Source: Alphaproteobacteria bacterium (GTDB taxonomy: Bacteria > Pseudomonadota > Alphaproteobacteria > Sphingomonadales > Kordiimonadaceae). From it: a stretch of 64,000 bases of DNA. How positions within the stretch are numbered: position 1 is the stretch's first letter; every line of letters starts with the position of its first letter. Location: positions 46,043 through 110,042 of the forward strand of contig SBGU01000032.1 of assembly GCA_006226495.1 (NCBI GenBank), written 5' to 3'. The position numbers and the translations under genes were made by a program. This document shows, piece after piece, positions 19,301 through 29,178 of this stretch. The notes beneath the pieces were generated by a model. It saw only the letters and a list, made by a program, of their open reading frames with translations, was not told where the DNA came from and did not search any database.

Positions 19301-19444
19301 TTTGTCACCCTGTTCATGGTGCCTTCGCTCTATGCGATCGGGGACGATATCACCCGCCTGTTCCACCGTACCTGGGCCGCGATCAAACGCACCCTCGGGT
19401 TCGGCAAGCCGGCACCGGCCGAGCAGCCGAGCCAGGCCGAATAA
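16307..19444 (+). CDS. RND efflux transporter permease subunit
   Basis: A 1045-residue resistance-nodulation-division pump of the AcrB/MexB-like superfamily, usual length. Twelve transmembrane segments are expected: one near residue 15, clusters at about 335-480 and 850-1020, and one near 525. Two large periplasmic loops lie between them. The TM4 segment LVLGIVVDDAIVVGE carries the two Asp residues of the proton relay, and the second half has the matching AAAAGVVVNDNLVLVDACNKL. It would export hydrophobic compounds or drugs by proton exchange; the substrate is not deducible. It is cotranscribed with the adaptor and followed by a strong terminator. Confidence 0.93.
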   Translation: MNKIIEWWARNTVAANLLMLGIFLAGILGFTAMEREMEPQVRFPGLQIEVSWPGASPQEVEEQIVARIEESVRDLDNIDWVRSSSGEGFGGVYILARQSADFAQFMNDVKIRVDSIASFPRDIEPPRVQQWVNRDEVIRVAVHGNLEERDLKNLAEKLRREAAQLEGVSIVDLFGTRREEVSIEVSEEALRRYNLSFAQVATAVRNNSLNSSGGSVRTNAGEFQLTARNMADTKHDFGNIIVRQTTDGGTIRVRDIANVVDGFEDEDILATLNGEPAILLQVMSTDNMDIVKMSNSISEWVKERQATLPAGAKLTLWTDANEAFESRMNTIGGSAFQGLVLVLIVLILTLRPKVAFWVAIGIATAYAGAFILLPALDISINMLSTFAFLLVLGIVVDDAIVVGESIHSESQRTGGGITAAVFGTQLVAKPVIFAVLTTIIAFLPWVLLDGSTSEFTRHITWVVVTALSFSLIEALLILPAHLSKLKPRTNLGRFGRFQKRIADSITNFAQFKYRKMGNWAIRNRYLTFTFFVGLFVVSIFGIFGNDYVKKSFMPEIESDQIIVDVTMPEGAPYSRALEILAQLQDAEKKLVDEVNTRTGGEGKLIENWYTRSRRDSVLAIVKLAPPEVREMSAKDASLRLRELIGDIPDAKSVSVDYTQGNNDAGFDLSIRHPDLDTLRAAVSDLEDRLRTYDALYDVRNNLEGASQEIRITLKAGAEKLGLTLADVTSQVRQGYYGIEAQRIPRNGQDVKVMVHYPKESRRSIESLKDFRVRTSDGREIPLSAVANLNYEPGIKRIQRWNGNRAARVSADLKENVNKDIMTDLRENFFPEWKKKYPGLITENIGQAEGEAEFISDVVRLYAGALFSMYMLLAIAFRSYWQPFAIMIAMPYAFVGAVLGHFAADLTMAIFSYFGIAAAAGVVVNDNLVLVDACNKLKERGMKPLEAIVEAGVTRFRPILLTSVTTIIGLTPMMMERSIQAAFLKPIVVSLAAGVFVAFFVTLFMVPSLYAIGDDITRLFHRTWAAIKRTLGFGKPAPAEQPSQAE

Positions 19445-19466
19445 GGGCAACCGCCAGACAGAACAA

Positions 19467-19499
19467 AAAGGGCCGAAGGAAATATTCCTCCGGCCCTTT
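19467..19499. terminator. Bidirectional intrinsic terminator between RND permease and ggt
   Basis: AAAGGGCCG and CGGCCCTTT, extended inward past one mismatch by AGGAA/TTCCT, form a 14-bp hairpin with a 3-nt ATA loop. A T-rich tract follows on the plus strand and AAAAA precedes it, so it can end transcription of both convergent units. Confidence 0.85.
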
Positions 19500-19549
19500 C
19501 TCTTTGGTTCGGGGCGGGCTGCCGCAGTGTTCCGCGACAGCCCCGATGC

Positions 19550-21301
19550 TCAGAAGCCTGCGGCGTGGGCACCCGGCCGGCGCGGATCGGCGCCCCCCAT
19601 GATGATGTCACCAGGCCCACGCATCAGGGTCTGGGATGCCCCCAGGACCTGATCCCAACTGTCTTCCGAATTGATCTTGATATTGTGGCCCATGGCCGCC
19701 AGAACCCGGCGCGTATCGACCGACAGGCCCGGCTCCATATACAGACGGTCCGGAAACCACTGGTGGTGGATGCGCGGCACCGACACAGCGGCGGCCGGGT
19801 TATAGCCGAAGTCCATGGTATTCAGGACCACCTGCAAGACCGTGGTGATGATGGTGGAGCCCCCCGGGCTGCCGGTTGCGACATAGGGTTCGCCGTTCGG
19901 CTTGAAAATGAAGGTCGGGGTCATGGAGCTGAGCGGGCGCTTGCCAGCTTCGACCGCGTTGGCTTCACCGCCCAGAAGGCCGAAACCGTTCGGCACGCCA
20001 GGCTTGGCCGAGAAGTCGTCCATCTCGTTATTCAGGAGGAACCCTGCGCCCATCACCGCCTTGCCGTTGCCGTAGGTATAGTTCAGCGTATAGGTGTTCG
20101 CGACCATGTTGCCGAATTTGTCCATGACCGAAAAATGCGTGGTCTGGCGGCTCTCCATCGGCAGGCTTGGGGCCGGCGCGATGTCCTTGGACGGGGTTGC
20201 CTTGTTAGGGTCGATCCGGTCAAAGATGGTTTTGGCATAGGCCTTGTCGGTCAGCGCCTGTACAGGCACCTGGAAAAAGTCCGGGTCGCCCAGGTATTTC
20301 GAACGGTCGGCATAGGCATATTTCATGGTTTCGGTCAGACGGTGGATATAGGCCGCGCTGTTGTGGCCATAGGACCGCATGTCCCAGTTCTCGAGCACAT
20401 TCAGCATCTCGATGAGGTGCACACCACCGGACGACGGCGGCGGCATGGTCACAACCTTGAAACCACGATAGGTGCCGACAAGCGGTTCCCGCTCGCGCGC
20501 GACATAACCTTCCAGGTCCTCATGGGTGATCAGGCCACCGCCTTTTTCCATGGTATCCACCAGTGCATCGGCCACCCAGCCCTTGTAGAAACCGTCGGCG
20601 CCCCTGGCGGCAATTTCCTTGAGCGTGCGGGCCAGCACCGGTTGCTGGAACAGCTCGCCTTCCTGATACACCGAACCGTCTGCCTTGTAGAAGAACTTGC
20701 GCGCGGCCGGGTCGGCCTGCAGGCGCGCCTTGTATTCGGTCAGGGTGTCATTGAAACCCCAGGTCATGGCGAAACCCTGTTCGGCAAGGCGAATGGCCGG
20801 CGCCATGACCTGATCCAAGGGCATGGTGCCATATTTGGACAGCGCCTGCGTCAGGCCCATGACGGTACCCGGCACGCCCGTACCCTTGAGGCTGAAACGA
20901 ACGGATTCCTTGTCCACATTGCCGGCACCGTCCAGATACATGTCCCGGAACGCCGCCTTGGGCGCGATCTCGCGGTAATCAAGCGCGATGACCTTGTCCT
21001 CATCCTTGAGGTAGATCATCATGAAACCGCCGCCGCCGATATTGCCGGCCTGCGGCAGGGTAACGGCAAGGGCAAAGCCGGTTGCCACTGCGGCATCGAC
21101 CGCATTGCCCCCCGCTTTCAGGATTTCAAGCCCGGCTTCCGACGCATAATATTCGCGGCTGACCACCATGCCGTTGCGGGCCAGGGTGGAATGGAACTGG
21201 GTTTCATAGGTGATGATCGGCGCATTGTCCTGCGCAAGCGCGGGGGCCACAGTGGCCCAGGCGGCGACAAGGACGATGGCCAGTTGACGCAGCATCTGCA
21301 T
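19550..21301 (-). CDS. ggt: Gamma-glutamyltransferase
   Basis: A 583-residue periplasmic gamma-glutamyltranspeptidase. It moves the glutamyl group of glutathione and related peptides to water or amino acids. The signal peptide is residues 1-23 (ending APALA). The large-subunit block GNAVDAAVATGFALAVTLP and the glycine-rich NIGGGGFMM are present. Autoprocessing should occur before TTHFSV (about residues 387-392), whose first Thr is the conserved nucleophile. Downstream blocks GAGFLLNNEMDDFS, PLSSMTPT and GSPGGSTIITT complete the active site. A second ATG two codons in could be the true start. It is monocistronic by context. Confidence 0.95.
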   Translation of the reverse strand: MQMLRQLAIVLVAAWATVAPALAQDNAPIITYETQFHSTLARNGMVVSREYYASEAGLEILKAGGNAVDAAVATGFALAVTLPQAGNIGGGGFMMIYLKDEDKVIALDYREIAPKAAFRDMYLDGAGNVDKESVRFSLKGTGVPGTVMGLTQALSKYGTMPLDQVMAPAIRLAEQGFAMTWGFNDTLTEYKARLQADPAARKFFYKADGSVYQEGELFQQPVLARTLKEIAARGADGFYKGWVADALVDTMEKGGGLITHEDLEGYVAREREPLVGTYRGFKVVTMPPPSSGGVHLIEMLNVLENWDMRSYGHNSAAYIHRLTETMKYAYADRSKYLGDPDFFQVPVQALTDKAYAKTIFDRIDPNKATPSKDIAPAPSLPMESRQTTHFSVMDKFGNMVANTYTLNYTYGNGKAVMGAGFLLNNEMDDFSAKPGVPNGFGLLGGEANAVEAGKRPLSSMTPTFIFKPNGEPYVATGSPGGSTIITTVLQVVLNTMDFGYNPAAAVSVPRIHHQWFPDRLYMEPGLSVDTRRVLAAMGHNIKINSEDSWDQVLGASQTLMRGPGDIIMGGADPRRPGAHAAGF

Positions 21302-21446
21302 ACGTTACTCCTTTTGCATCAAATCCCCGCCATCATAGACCCTCAACCTTTGTCGTAAAGCTGAAAGCAGCAAGGACACACCCGCGCCTCTTGCAGGCGC
21401 CGGCGGCTTTTGGCAGGCTGACGTCCAACAAGGGGGATCTGGTTCG

Positions 21447-22211
21447 ATGAAAGACAGGCTGAAACAGCTTTATTTTGGTGACGGCAAGGCCGCCCGGCGC
21501 TTCCGCTTTGCGCTCCTGGCGTTCGATTTTGTCACCATTTCCTATTTCATCCTGTCGTCCTTGCTGCACCAAGGCATCACGGGGCGCATCCTTGACTATG
21601 CCATTGCCCTCGTGCTGGTGGCAGACTATGGCGCGCGCCTGCTGATCGCCAACCGCAGGCTGCGCTACATGCTGCAGTTTTCCTCTGTCGCGGACCTGAT
21701 CGTGATCCTGTCGCTGCTGGCACCGATCCTGGTTGAGAATTTCGCCTTCCTGCGCGTGGTGCGCATGCTCAGGCTGATGCGCTCCTACCATATGCTCGCG
21801 ACCCTCAGGCAGGAGCTGCCCTGGTTCCGGCGCAATGAACAGATCATCCAGTCCAGCATCAACCTGGCGATTTTCGTGTTTGTCATCACGGCGGTGGTCT
21901 ATGTGCTGGAAGCGCGCCAGAACGACCAGATCAACAATTATTTCGACGCGCTCTATTTCACGGTCGCGACCCTGACCACCACCGGCTTTGGCGATATCAC
22001 ACTCAGCGATACGGTCGGGCGCCTGATGGCGGTGGTGATCATGGTGTTCGGTGTCGCCCTGTTCCTCCGGCTCGTGCAGACCATCTTCCGCCCGACCAAG
22101 GTGAATTTCGCCTGCCCGAGCTGCGGCCTCAACCGCCACGACCCCGACGCCGTGCATTGCAAACATTGCGGCATTGTCCTGAACATCCCCACCGAAGGCG
22201 AATGGGGATAA
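21447..22211 (+). CDS. Voltage-gated-type potassium channel with C-terminal zinc ribbon
   Basis: A 254-residue six-segment ion channel. Hydrophobic segments S1-S3 lie at about residues 19-40, 50-70 and 78-100. An S4-like helix carries regularly spaced Arg (LRVVRMLRLMRSYHML, about 102-117). S5 is near 143-163, a pore loop bears TTTGFGD (about 176-182), and S6 follows (RLMAVVIMVFGVALFL). The TxGFG(D) filter implies potassium selectivity. The tail holds CPSC-x11-CKHC, a four-Cys zinc ribbon, instead of a cyclic-nucleotide or RCK domain. A GGGGGATC ribosome-binding site precedes the ATG. It stands alone between convergent and divergent neighbours. Confidence 0.85.
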   Translation: MKDRLKQLYFGDGKAARRFRFALLAFDFVTISYFILSSLLHQGITGRILDYAIALVLVADYGARLLIANRRLRYMLQFSSVADLIVILSLLAPILVENFAFLRVVRMLRLMRSYHMLATLRQELPWFRRNEQIIQSSINLAIFVFVITAVVYVLEARQNDQINNYFDALYFTVATLTTTGFGDITLSDTVGRLMAVVIMVFGVALFLRLVQTIFRPTKVNFACPSCGLNRHDPDAVHCKHCGIVLNIPTEGEWG

Positions 22212-22216
22212 AAAAA

Positions 22217-22241
22217 GGGCCGGCCTTTTGATCGGCCAGCC
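22217..22241 (-). terminator. Terminator of the YHS-domain gene
   Basis: An 8-position stem with one mismatch (22218-22225 with 22234-22241) is followed on the minus strand by a run of seven T. It lies 40 nt past the YHS gene stop, so it most likely ends that transcript. Confidence 0.7.
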
Positions 22242-22281
22242 TGCAAGAGTGAAGCTTGAATTGGGTTGCCCGCGCGGGCGC

Positions 22282-22752
22282 TCAGTTGCCTTCGCTTTCA
22301 AGGTCAACAAGGGTCGGGTAGTTCACATCCGCCTTGGCGATATAACCGGGGATATCCTGTTCCCACGTGGCTTTCACCTCGGCGTTATAATTCAGGTACA
22401 GCTTGCCATCCACGATCTTCCACTGTTCGGGGTCGCCACTGGCGGTATAACCGCGCGCCACGGCCCAGGCGCAATAGCCGCCATATTGCGGGGCATATCT
22501 GGCCGGGTCGGCCAGGAAGGCATCCAGGTTGGCCTGGGTCGCGAAACGCCATTCGGCGCCCATATATTTGCTCGAAAACTGTTTTTTGCCCTTCAGGGCC
22601 TTGGCGTCGGTGAAATAGGCCACCGTGTCATAGCCGCCAACCGCATGGTCGTTGAACAGGCCGGTATAGACCGGGTCCTCGCCCGCAAGCGCGGCACCGG
22701 AACCGGCAAGGCCGGACACAAACAGGATGAAGGCGGCAACAAGATGTTTCAT
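22282..22752 (-). CDS. YHS domain-containing secreted protein
   Basis: A 156-residue protein with a signal peptide (about residues 1-23, MKHLVAAFILFVSGLAGSGAALA). The mature part holds a YHS-type domain: AVGGYDTVAYFTDAKALKG, then YMGAEWRFATQANLDAFLADPARYAPQYGGYCAWAVARG. YHS-like domains are linked to metal or cofactor handling and often accompany metal transport or oxidation proteins, but this stand-alone exported form has no defined role. The ATG at 22752 is chosen for the signal peptide and a GGGGA upstream; an ATG 13 codons earlier gives a poor leader. Confidence 0.82.
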   Translation of the reverse strand: MKHLVAAFILFVSGLAGSGAALAGEDPVYTGLFNDHAVGGYDTVAYFTDAKALKGKKQFSSKYMGAEWRFATQANLDAFLADPARYAPQYGGYCAWAVARGYTASGDPEQWKIVDGKLYLNYNAEVKATWEQDIPGYIAKADVNYPTLVDLESEGN

Positions 22753-22854
22753 GGCAATCGTCCCCGGGATCAGATTGCTTCCTTCATACACCCGCCAGCA
22801 GTTTTTTGCGCTTCAAGCCTGCCTAACGTCTTTGTGTAGTTGCCCGTGAAGCGT

Positions 22855-24072
22855 TCAGCCCAGTACCTGGCTGGACCGCACCAGCGCCAACTCGGCGTCC
22901 GACAGGCCCAACAGCTCCTGAAGCACGGCATCGGTGTCGGCGCCCAGCGCGGGCGGTGCCTTGTCGTAGGCCACAGGGGTTTCGGAATAACGGATCGGGT
23001 TCGCGACCGACGGCAGGACCGAGCCATCCGCCGCCTTCAGGCCAAGCGCAATACCGCGGGCCTTGACCTGCTCGTCCTCGAACACCCGGTCGATGGTGTT
23101 GATCGGACCACCGGGCACGTTGGCTTCCTCAAGGATTTTCACCCATTCGTCGGTGGTGCGCCCGGCGATGATGCCGGCAACGATGGGCACCAGCGCGGCC
23201 CGGTTGCCAACGCGCGACGGGTTGGTGCGGAACCGCTCGTCCTCCGCCAGCGCGGGCATGCCCGCCGCCCGGCAGAAACGCGCAAACTGGCCATCGTTGC
23301 CGACCGCCAGGATCATGTAACCATCCCTGGTCTGGAAGCTCTGGTACGGCACGATGGTCGGGTGCGAATTGCCCTGCCGTTTCGGCGCCTTGCCGGAGAC
23401 CAGGAAATTCGATCCCTGGTTCGCGAGCACGGCCACCTGCGTGTCCAGAAGCGCCATGTCGATATACTGACCCACACCGGTCTTTTCCCGGTGATGCAGG
23501 GCACCCAGGATGGCGACAGTGCTATATAGCCCCGTGAACAGGTCGGTGACCGCAACACCCGCGCGCTGCGGCCCGCCGCCCGGCTGGTCGTCCGCTTCGC
23601 CGGTGATGCTCATCAGCCCGCCAAGGCCCTGGATCAGGAGGTCGTAACCGGGCCGGTCCTTGTAAGGCCCGGTCTGGCCGAAGCCGGTGATCGAACAATA
23701 AATGAGCCCCGGGTTGATAGCCTTCAGGCTGTCGTAATCAAGACCGTATTTCTTCAGGCCGCCGACCTTGAAGTTTTCAACCAGCACGTCCGACTGTTCC
23801 ACCAGCCGCCGGATGATGGCCTGGCCTTCGGCTTTGGTCATGTCCACCGTGACCGACCGTTTGCCCCGGTTCGCGCACATATAATAGGCCGACAGCCGGT
23901 TTTCGCCTGCCTCGAAGAAGGGCGGACCCCAGGTGCGGGTATCGTCACCCTCACCCGGTTTTTCGATCTTGATGACATCGGCACCCAGGTCGGCGAGACA
24001 CTGTGTCGCCCACGGCCCCGCCAGGATGCGGCTGAGGTCGAGAACCCGGATACCGGAGAGCGGGCCGGCCAT
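22855..24072 (-). CDS. CaiB/BaiF (class III) CoA-transferase, probable succinyl-CoA:glutarate CoA-transferase
   Basis: A 405-residue family III CoA-transferase, typical length. The N-terminus GIRVLDLSRILAGPWATQ and the GADVIKIEKP block are characteristic. The catalytic Asp lies in GVAVTDLFTG (about residue 171). It follows the glutaryl-CoA dehydrogenase gene after 17 nt on the same strand. That pairing, with a divergent LysR gene, is known for glutarate use, where the transferase makes glutaryl-CoA from glutarate and succinyl-CoA. The family call is firm; the substrate is inferred from context. Confidence 0.85.
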   Translation of the reverse strand: MAGPLSGIRVLDLSRILAGPWATQCLADLGADVIKIEKPGEGDDTRTWGPPFFEAGENRLSAYYMCANRGKRSVTVDMTKAEGQAIIRRLVEQSDVLVENFKVGGLKKYGLDYDSLKAINPGLIYCSITGFGQTGPYKDRPGYDLLIQGLGGLMSITGEADDQPGGGPQRAGVAVTDLFTGLYSTVAILGALHHREKTGVGQYIDMALLDTQVAVLANQGSNFLVSGKAPKRQGNSHPTIVPYQSFQTRDGYMILAVGNDGQFARFCRAAGMPALAEDERFRTNPSRVGNRAALVPIVAGIIAGRTTDEWVKILEEANVPGGPINTIDRVFEDEQVKARGIALGLKAADGSVLPSVANPIRYSETPVAYDKAPPALGADTDAVLQELLGLSDAELALVRSSQVLG

Positions 24073-24089
24073 GATGACAAACCTTTCCC

Positions 24090-25268
<1,179 letters not shown>

Positions 25269-25386
25269 CGGGGCCTCCAGTATGCGCACACGCTTGAATG
25301 ATTTTGAAGAATGTATATAGGAATTTTCCGGCTCATAAAGTAACATTTCCGACTATTAACATTACAAAAATTCATGAACTGAGCCA
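25269..25386. promoter_or_regulatory. Divergent promoter region gcdH / LysR regulator
   Basis: A 118-bp AT-rich intergenic stretch shared by gcdH and the LysR gene. It must hold both promoters and, by analogy with other LysR systems, the regulator's binding site. A small TTCATGAA palindrome lies at 25371-25378, 9 nt before the LysR start. No unambiguous T-N11-A motif could be singled out by eye. Confidence 0.5.
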
Positions 25387-26259
25387 ATGAAACGCCGTAT
25401 CCCGTCTTTCACCGCCCTCGCCTGCTTCGAAGCCGTCATGCGGCACGGGCAGGTTACCCGCGCGGCGGACGAACTGAACCTGACCCAAAGTGCGGTCAGC
25501 CGACAGATCGGCAACCTTGAGGCCACGGTGCGTGTGCCGCTGTTCCGGCGCGAACGCAAACGCCTGGTGCCCACCGAAGCCGCGCGCCAGTATGCCGCGG
25601 CCCTGACGCCGCTTCTGGACCAGATCGAGGCCGAAACCCTGCGGCTGATAACCTGGGGCGGCGACGACAAGATCCTGACCCTGGGCCTTTTGCCCACGTT
25701 CGGGTCGCGCTGGCTGATCCCCCGGCTGGGCGGTTTCACCCAGGACCATCCCGATATCCAGTTGAATATTGTCACCGGCCTTGGCCCGTTCAATTTTGCC
25801 GCCGACGGCACCGACCTTGCGGTCCAGTATGGCGACGGCCGCTGGCCCGGCGTGGCCGCGCACCGCATCATGGGCGAAGAAATCGTTGCGGTGATCTCGC
25901 CCGAACATTATCGCGACGGTGCGCCCATCACCGCCTTCGACCGCCTGCACATGACCACGCGCCCCACCGCCTGGGCCACCTGGCTTGCCGCCAGCGGCTG
26001 CGACGCGCCCGACGTGGCGCCCGGTCCCAAATTCGAGAATTTCAACATGATGATCGAAGCCGTGCGCTCGGGCCTTGGGGTTGCCGTTTTGCCGCTGATG
26101 TATGTGGCCGCCGACCTGGCATCCGGCCGCCTGCTCGCCCCCTTCGGCGGCGCGGCCACCAGCCGGCAGGCCTATTATCTGGTCTATCCGGAAGCCAAAG
26201 CCGGCAGCCGCAAGATCATCCTGTTCCGCGACTGGCTTCTGGCCACGGCAGACGCCTGA
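25387..26259 (+). CDS. LysR family transcriptional regulator (GcvA-like), probable regulator of the glutarate genes
   Basis: A 290-residue LysR protein. The winged helix-turn-helix lies at about residues 5-65 (SFTALACFEAVMRHGQVTRAADELNLTQSAVSRQIGNLE), with the second helix reading LTQSAVSRQI. The effector-binding domain fills residues 90-290. The start MKRRIPSFTALACFEAV is typical of the GcvA-like subgroup. It is transcribed away from gcdH across 118 bp, the usual layout for a regulator of the divergent operon. A small acid or CoA ester of glutarate metabolism is the likely inducer, by inference only. Confidence 0.88.
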   Translation: MKRRIPSFTALACFEAVMRHGQVTRAADELNLTQSAVSRQIGNLEATVRVPLFRRERKRLVPTEAARQYAAALTPLLDQIEAETLRLITWGGDDKILTLGLLPTFGSRWLIPRLGGFTQDHPDIQLNIVTGLGPFNFAADGTDLAVQYGDGRWPGVAAHRIMGEEIVAVISPEHYRDGAPITAFDRLHMTTRPTAWATWLAASGCDAPDVAPGPKFENFNMMIEAVRSGLGVAVLPLMYVAADLASGRLLAPFGGAATSRQAYYLVYPEAKAGSRKIILFRDWLLATADA

Positions 26260-26472
26260 CAACACACCCGGGACACTTGCAAAACCACACCGCGCGAAAC
26301 CGGTTGCGGCGATCACTTTCCCTTGATTTCACAAGACAATTTCCAATTTCACTATGTTTTTTTCGCGCCTTTTCCATGCCGGCATGTTACAGTTCGATTT
26401 GGGATTGGGAGGTCGTCACATGCTGCATTTCCGGGTAACGGAAAGACAGGTGTTGCCTGTTGGGTCACAGCC

Positions 26473-27351
26473 ATGACGAACAGCTTGCCAATCGCCCCTG
26501 CGCATCGTCGCAAGCGGTACAGGATGCCCCTTCTGGCATTGCTGCTGAGCTGCGCCGGAAGCCTGGTGCAGGCGCAGGCGCCCGCCTCAGAACCAGCCCC
26601 ACAAGCGCCCCATTACCGGCTTTACCATCCCGACAATCCGCCATGGGGTTCCAGCGTCAGCCAGGACGGTTTCATCGTCGAGATTGCGGAAACCGCGCTC
26701 CGGCGTGCCGGTGTCGAGTTTGATACCGTCTATGCGCCCTGGAAACGGGAACAGGCCATGGTCCAGAAGAATGCCAACAGTTTCATGGCGCCACTGACGC
26801 GGCTTGAACACCGGGAGGATCTCTATATCTGGATTGCGCCGGTCAATATCTCGTTCCTGCAGCTTGTCACACGGTCCGACCTTTTGGTGGGCGCCCCGAT
26901 CGAAAGCCTGCAGGATATCCCGGTGACCGCCCGCATGGAATCGCCCGCCGAATTCAAACTGAAGGACCTTGGCTTCAGGGCCATCACGATTGTCGAGGAC
27001 GAAGGCGCAGCGGCGCGCCTGATACAGGCCAACCGGGTCCTGATCTGGATGCAGCGGGGCCTGCCGGGACACTGGGCCTATAGCAAGGCCGGCGGCAAGG
27101 TGCAGGACCTGAAGGTGATCCGTTTCTGGCGCACGCCGCTTCAGTATCTGGTGGCTTCGCGCGACACCGACCCGGCCCTGATTGAGCATGTACGCAGCAT
27201 CCTTGAGGAGATGCGCGTTTCAGGGGAAATGGACCGTATCAAACAGTCCTATTTCAGCTTTCCCCTGAATTGCGAGATTTTATTCACCTGCGCCGCCAGC
27301 CTGCCGGAGGACAGCACCGGGGAGGACGAAGGCCGCGCCCCGGGCCGGTGA
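26473..27351 (+). CDS. Periplasmic substrate-binding protein (SBP_bac_3-like)
   Basis: A 292-residue exported protein resembling family 3 solute-binding proteins. The signal region covers residues 1-36, with a basic start (RRKRYR) and hydrophobic LLALLLSCAG. The mature part has YRLYHPDNPPWGSS, DGFIVEIAETALRRAG, YAPWKREQAMVQKN and LIQANRVLIWMQRG, like polar amino-acid binding proteins. No ABC permease or ATPase is nearby, so it may be an orphan or a sensor. The frame stays open upstream to 26323, but the ATG at 26473 gives the only sensible leader. A further ATG at residue 18 is possible. Confidence 0.7.
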   Translation: MTNSLPIAPAHRRKRYRMPLLALLLSCAGSLVQAQAPASEPAPQAPHYRLYHPDNPPWGSSVSQDGFIVEIAETALRRAGVEFDTVYAPWKREQAMVQKNANSFMAPLTRLEHREDLYIWIAPVNISFLQLVTRSDLLVGAPIESLQDIPVTARMESPAEFKLKDLGFRAITIVEDEGAAARLIQANRVLIWMQRGLPGHWAYSKAGGKVQDLKVIRFWRTPLQYLVASRDTDPALIEHVRSILEEMRVSGEMDRIKQSYFSFPLNCEILFTCAASLPEDSTGEDEGRAPGR

Positions 27352-27373
27352 ACCGGGGGCCAGCGCGACCAGA

Positions 27374-29164
27374 TCAGGTCGCCCCCACCGTTTCTGCCCG
27401 AACTGCCTCAAGAAACTCGGTCGTGACATTGCGCAGCATGTCGATGGCGTCGGTGATGGCGGACGCGCTGTCCGACATGTCGGACGAACAGGTGCGGGTG
27501 CGCCGCGCGCCTTCGGCGACACCGCTGACATTCTGGCTGACCGCCTGGGTGCCGGCGGACGCTTCCTGAACGTTGCGGGCAATCTCGTCGGTCGCGGCAC
27601 GCTGTTCTTCGATGGCCGCCGCAACACCCGCCGCCATTTCGGCAATCTTGCTGATGCTGTCGCGCACATGGCGCATGGCGTCGCTGGCCTGTGCGGTCTG
27701 GCTTTGCACCGAGCCGATCTGCTGGCCGATCTGTTCGGTCGCCCGCGCGGTCTGGGTGGCGAGGCTTTTGACCTCGCTGGCCACAACGGCAAAACCCTTG
27801 CCGGCATCACCCGCGCGCGCCGCCTCGATGGTGGCATTGAGGGCAAGCAGGTTGGTCTGTTCGGCGATGTCGTTGATCAGTTCCACAATTTTTCCGATCT
27901 CGTCGGACGAACTGGTCAATGCCTGCATGATACTTTCCGAATCCATGGCAATGTCGGTCGCCTCGCGCGACTGGGTCAGCGACATTTCCATCTGGCGGGC
28001 GATTTCGGCGATGCTGTGGCCAAGTTCCTCGGACGCGGCAGCAACCGTTTCCACATTCACGCTGGATTCTTCGGCTGCCGCGGACACGGCGGCAGATTGT
28101 GTGCTGGCATCATTCGCGGTCTGCACCAGAACCTGTGCGGTTTTGCCCAGACTGCCAATGGCGTCGCCCACGGCCTTGAGGGCCGTGCACACACCGGCTT
28201 CGAAATTGGCAATCAGATGATTGATGGCCGCGGACTTGCGTTCGCGTTCGACAAGTTCAGCTTCCTGGCGCTCCCGCTCGGCTTCCATGGCGAGTCGCTC
28301 TTTTTCCTGCCGGTCACGCTCCATCGCCTCCTCGCGCGCCTTGGCGGCGTCAGCTTCCGCACGAAGGCGTTCGCTCTCGATCGCGTTTTCCTTGAAGGTA
28401 TTCACGGCGCTGGCCATGGCGCCAATCTCGTCCTTGTAGTTCATGCCGGGGATACGGATCTTGTAGTCACCACTGGCGAGATCGAGCATGGCGCGGGTCA
28501 TGGCCTTGATCGGCGCCGCGATCACCTGGATGAACAGGAAGCCGGCCAGCACCGCCACCAGCGCGATCATGACAATCGATGCAAGAATGGTGATATTGAC
28601 CACCTCGACCACTTCAGACGATTGTGTTTTGGCAGCATCGGCGATGGCCTGGCTGACAGCCTCGAAGTCATTCTGCTGGGCCAGGATTTGCCGGAACAGC
28701 GCGCCGGGCTTGCCCGTTGCCTCCATGGCCCGGGCCTGGTTTACGGTCAGATAGTGGGATGTAAGTTGGATTTGCGGTTCCACATAGGTGGATTTCCACT
28801 CGTCAACCGTTGCCAGGATGGCCTGCACCTTGGCCTTGAGCGCCGGGTCACCTGCCACCATCTGCATCAGGGCGGCGCTCTGTTGTTTGTAGGCCTTTTC
28901 CTCGGCCTTGTAGTCGTCGACGGCGGTCCTGTCGCTGGAGACCAGAAGATACAGCACATGCTGGCGCTGGGTATTCAGGCTGTCGGCCATGCGCGCATAG
29001 GCGCCTTCAATCTCGTAAACCCGGTTCAGGTTTGCCTGTGCCTGATTGAGATCCGACATCTTGGCATAGATGACAGCCGCCGTGACGATGATGATGGCGA
29101 CCAGGATCGAGAAGATCGAAATCACTTTTGCCGGAATCGAAAGGCGACGAACAATATTGGGCAT
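27374..29164 (-). CDS. Methyl-accepting chemotaxis protein
   Basis: A 596-residue chemoreceptor. TM1 lies at about residues 13-35 and TM2 at about 188-212, flanking a helical periplasmic domain of about 150 residues (four-helix-bundle type). A HAMP domain (about 212-265) is followed by a long charged helix rich in Arg/Glu (about 268-310) and the MCP signalling hairpin, whose tip reads [18 protein letters not shown]. No CheR/CheB-binding pentapeptide is seen at the end. It is preceded, 14 nt upstream on the same strand, by a gene for a soluble periplasmic sensor domain. No che genes are in the window. Confidence 0.92.
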   Translation of the reverse strand: MPNIVRRLSIPAKVISIFSILVAIIIVTAAVIYAKMSDLNQAQANLNRVYEIEGAYARMADSLNTQRQHVLYLLVSSDRTAVDDYKAEEKAYKQQSAALMQMVAGDPALKAKVQAILATVDEWKSTYVEPQIQLTSHYLTVNQARAMEATGKPGALFRQILAQQNDFEAVSQAIADAAKTQSSEVVEVVNITILASIVMIALVAVLAGFLFIQVIAAPIKAMTRAMLDLASGDYKIRIPGMNYKDEIGAMASAVNTFKENAIESERLRAEADAAKAREEAMERDRQEKERLAMEAERERQEAELVERERKSAAINHLIANFEAGVCTALKAVGDAIGSLGKTAQVLVQTANDASTQSAAVSAAAEESSVNVETVAAASEELGHSIAEIARQMEMSLTQSREATDIAMDSESIMQALTSSSDEIGKIVELINDIAEQTNLLALNATIEAARAGDAGKGFAVVASEVKSLATQTARATEQIGQQIGSVQSQTAQASDAMRHVRDSISKIAEMAAGVAAAIEEQRAATDEIARNVQEASAGTQAVSQNVSGVAEGARRTRTCSSDMSDSASAITDAIDMLRNVTTEFLEAVRAETVGAT

Positions 29165-29178
29165 GTCAGTCTCCTGCG

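Noticed and set aside
17306..19450. A 714-codon minus-strand frame opposite the RND permease
   Set aside because: It is His/Gln/Gly/Asp-rich shadow translation with no domain or plausible start site.
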